The position numbers and the translations under genes were made by a program. Source: an uncultured Rivibacter sp. (GTDB taxonomy: Bacteria > Pseudomonadota > Gammaproteobacteria > Burkholderiales > Burkholderiaceae). From it: a stretch of DNA of 6,058 bases. Below are positions 5,630 through 6,058 of this stretch, one piece after another (positions within the stretch are counted from its first letter, which is position 1; the number at the start of each line of letters is the position of its first letter). The notes beneath the pieces are model-generated. The model was given only the letters and a program-made list of their open reading frames with translations, had not been told where the DNA came from and searched no databases. The DNA lies in NCBI GenBank assembly GCA_946481025.1, contig CAMLNA010000203.1, forward strand, positions 1 through 6,058, in the 5' to 3' direction.

Positions 5630-6058
5630 TCAAACACCCAGCTTCGCCGCGATCTGCTCGCGGCCGCCGGCTTTCATCCACGCGTCGACCTTGCGGGCGT
5701 ACTGGATGACCTCGCTGATGTCGGAGTCGAAACCGAAGATGCGATAGGGCAACCCGAGCGCGTCGCAGGTGTCGCGCATGGCCGCCATGCCGCGCACGAG
5801 GTTGGGCCCGCCGCGGCCCACCACGACCGACAGCGGCGTGGGGCCGTGGCTGCTGAAGTGCTCGCGCAAGGCATCGGCGATCGCCCGCAGGGTTTCGTGG
5901 ATGTCGGTGTTGTTGCTCTTGCCGCCGATGACGAACAGCACGTTGGCCTGGCGCAGCCAGTGCCTGAAGCAGATGCGCGCCACCGACTTCATCTTCTCGT
6001 AGGGCGGGTTGCCGCCGAAGTCGGAGCTGATGATCGCGTCGTCGCCCAGCATCTCGGT
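5630..6058 (-). CDS. ATP-citrate-lyase small-subunit-like protein, citrate-binding C-terminus (5' end outside window)
   Basis: The last 142 residues of a protein enter from the right edge, and the frame is open to the final base. The ATG at 6052 is probably internal. The segment matches the citrate-binding domain at the end of the ATP-citrate lyase beta portion. DFGGNPP opens it, then a helix leads to VLFVIGGKSNNTD, where the Asn and Thr (around 5906-5914) correspond to the citrate-contacting Asn/Thr of the human enzyme. Next comes VVVGRGGPNLVRG, whose Arg (5813-5815) corresponds to the Arg that binds citrate carboxylates. A final strand, PYRIFGFDSDI, follows. These assignments are my alignment from memory. 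The ATP-grasp part that binds nucleotide should lie to the right, outside the window. The gene precedes the 898-residue partner on the same strand with 147 bases between, so the two look like one operon encoding both chains of a citrate-CoA ligase/lyase-type enzyme. The domain is convincing, the natural substrate less so. Confidence 0.85.
   Translation of the reverse strand, partial: TEMLGDDAIISSDFGGNPPYEKMKSVARICFRHWLRQANVLFVIGGKSNNTDIHETLRAIADALREHFSSHGPTPLSVVVGRGGPNLVRGMAAMRDTCDALGLPYRIFGFDSDISEVIQYARKVDAWMKAGGREQIAAKLGV

Overview
The window is GC-rich (roughly two thirds G+C by eye) and tightly packed, with codon use and gene content typical of a betaproteobacterium. The best guess is a member of the Comamonadaceae/Burkholderiales such as Variovorax. 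This rests on the ABC exporter plus DUF1854 pair, the style of the SDR and glycine-zipper genes, and the intergenic repeat. No rRNA, tRNA, CRISPR array, insertion sequence or phage gene is visible.

Layout, left to right. (1) Positions 1-698 (+) hold the C-terminal nucleotide-binding half of an ABCB-type exporter. It overlaps by four bases (ATGA) a complete DUF1854 gene (695-1168, +). I recall this pair being annotated as 'cyanophycin metabolism-associated', so a cyanophycin locus probably lies to the left. (2) Convergent to it, on the minus strand, is a complete classical SDR oxidoreductase (1186-2082). Upstream of that on the same strand is a 67-residue proline-rich acidic ORF (2156-2359). 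(3) A 182-bp divergent region (2360-2541) carries an 8+8 bp perfect dyad abutting a 9-bp tandem repeat. It separates the small ORF from a 79-residue glycine-zipper membrane protein (2542-2781, +). (4) The right half, all on the minus strand, is a two-gene ATP-citrate-lyase-like unit. First comes the 3' end of a citrate-binding-domain subunit (5630-6058, running off the window). Then comes an 898-residue protein (2786-5482) that joins a succinyl-CoA-synthetase-alpha-like half to a citrate-synthase-like C-terminus. A 97-bp inverted-repeat element (5514-5610) lies between the two genes.

The most interesting object is this ATP-citrate-lyase-like pair. The phospho-histidine, the citrate-binding Asn/Thr/Arg and the His/His/Asp set of a citrate-synthase fold all appear present. 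However, the large subunit is about 300 residues longer than a usual two-subunit ATP-citrate lyase large chain. The extra middle part looks like a decayed second citrate-synthase-like domain, and the active-site histidine arrangement is more like citrate synthase than ATP-citrate lyase. It may be a CoA-dependent ligase/lyase for citrate or a related tri- or dicarboxylate. The substrate cannot be read from the sequence.
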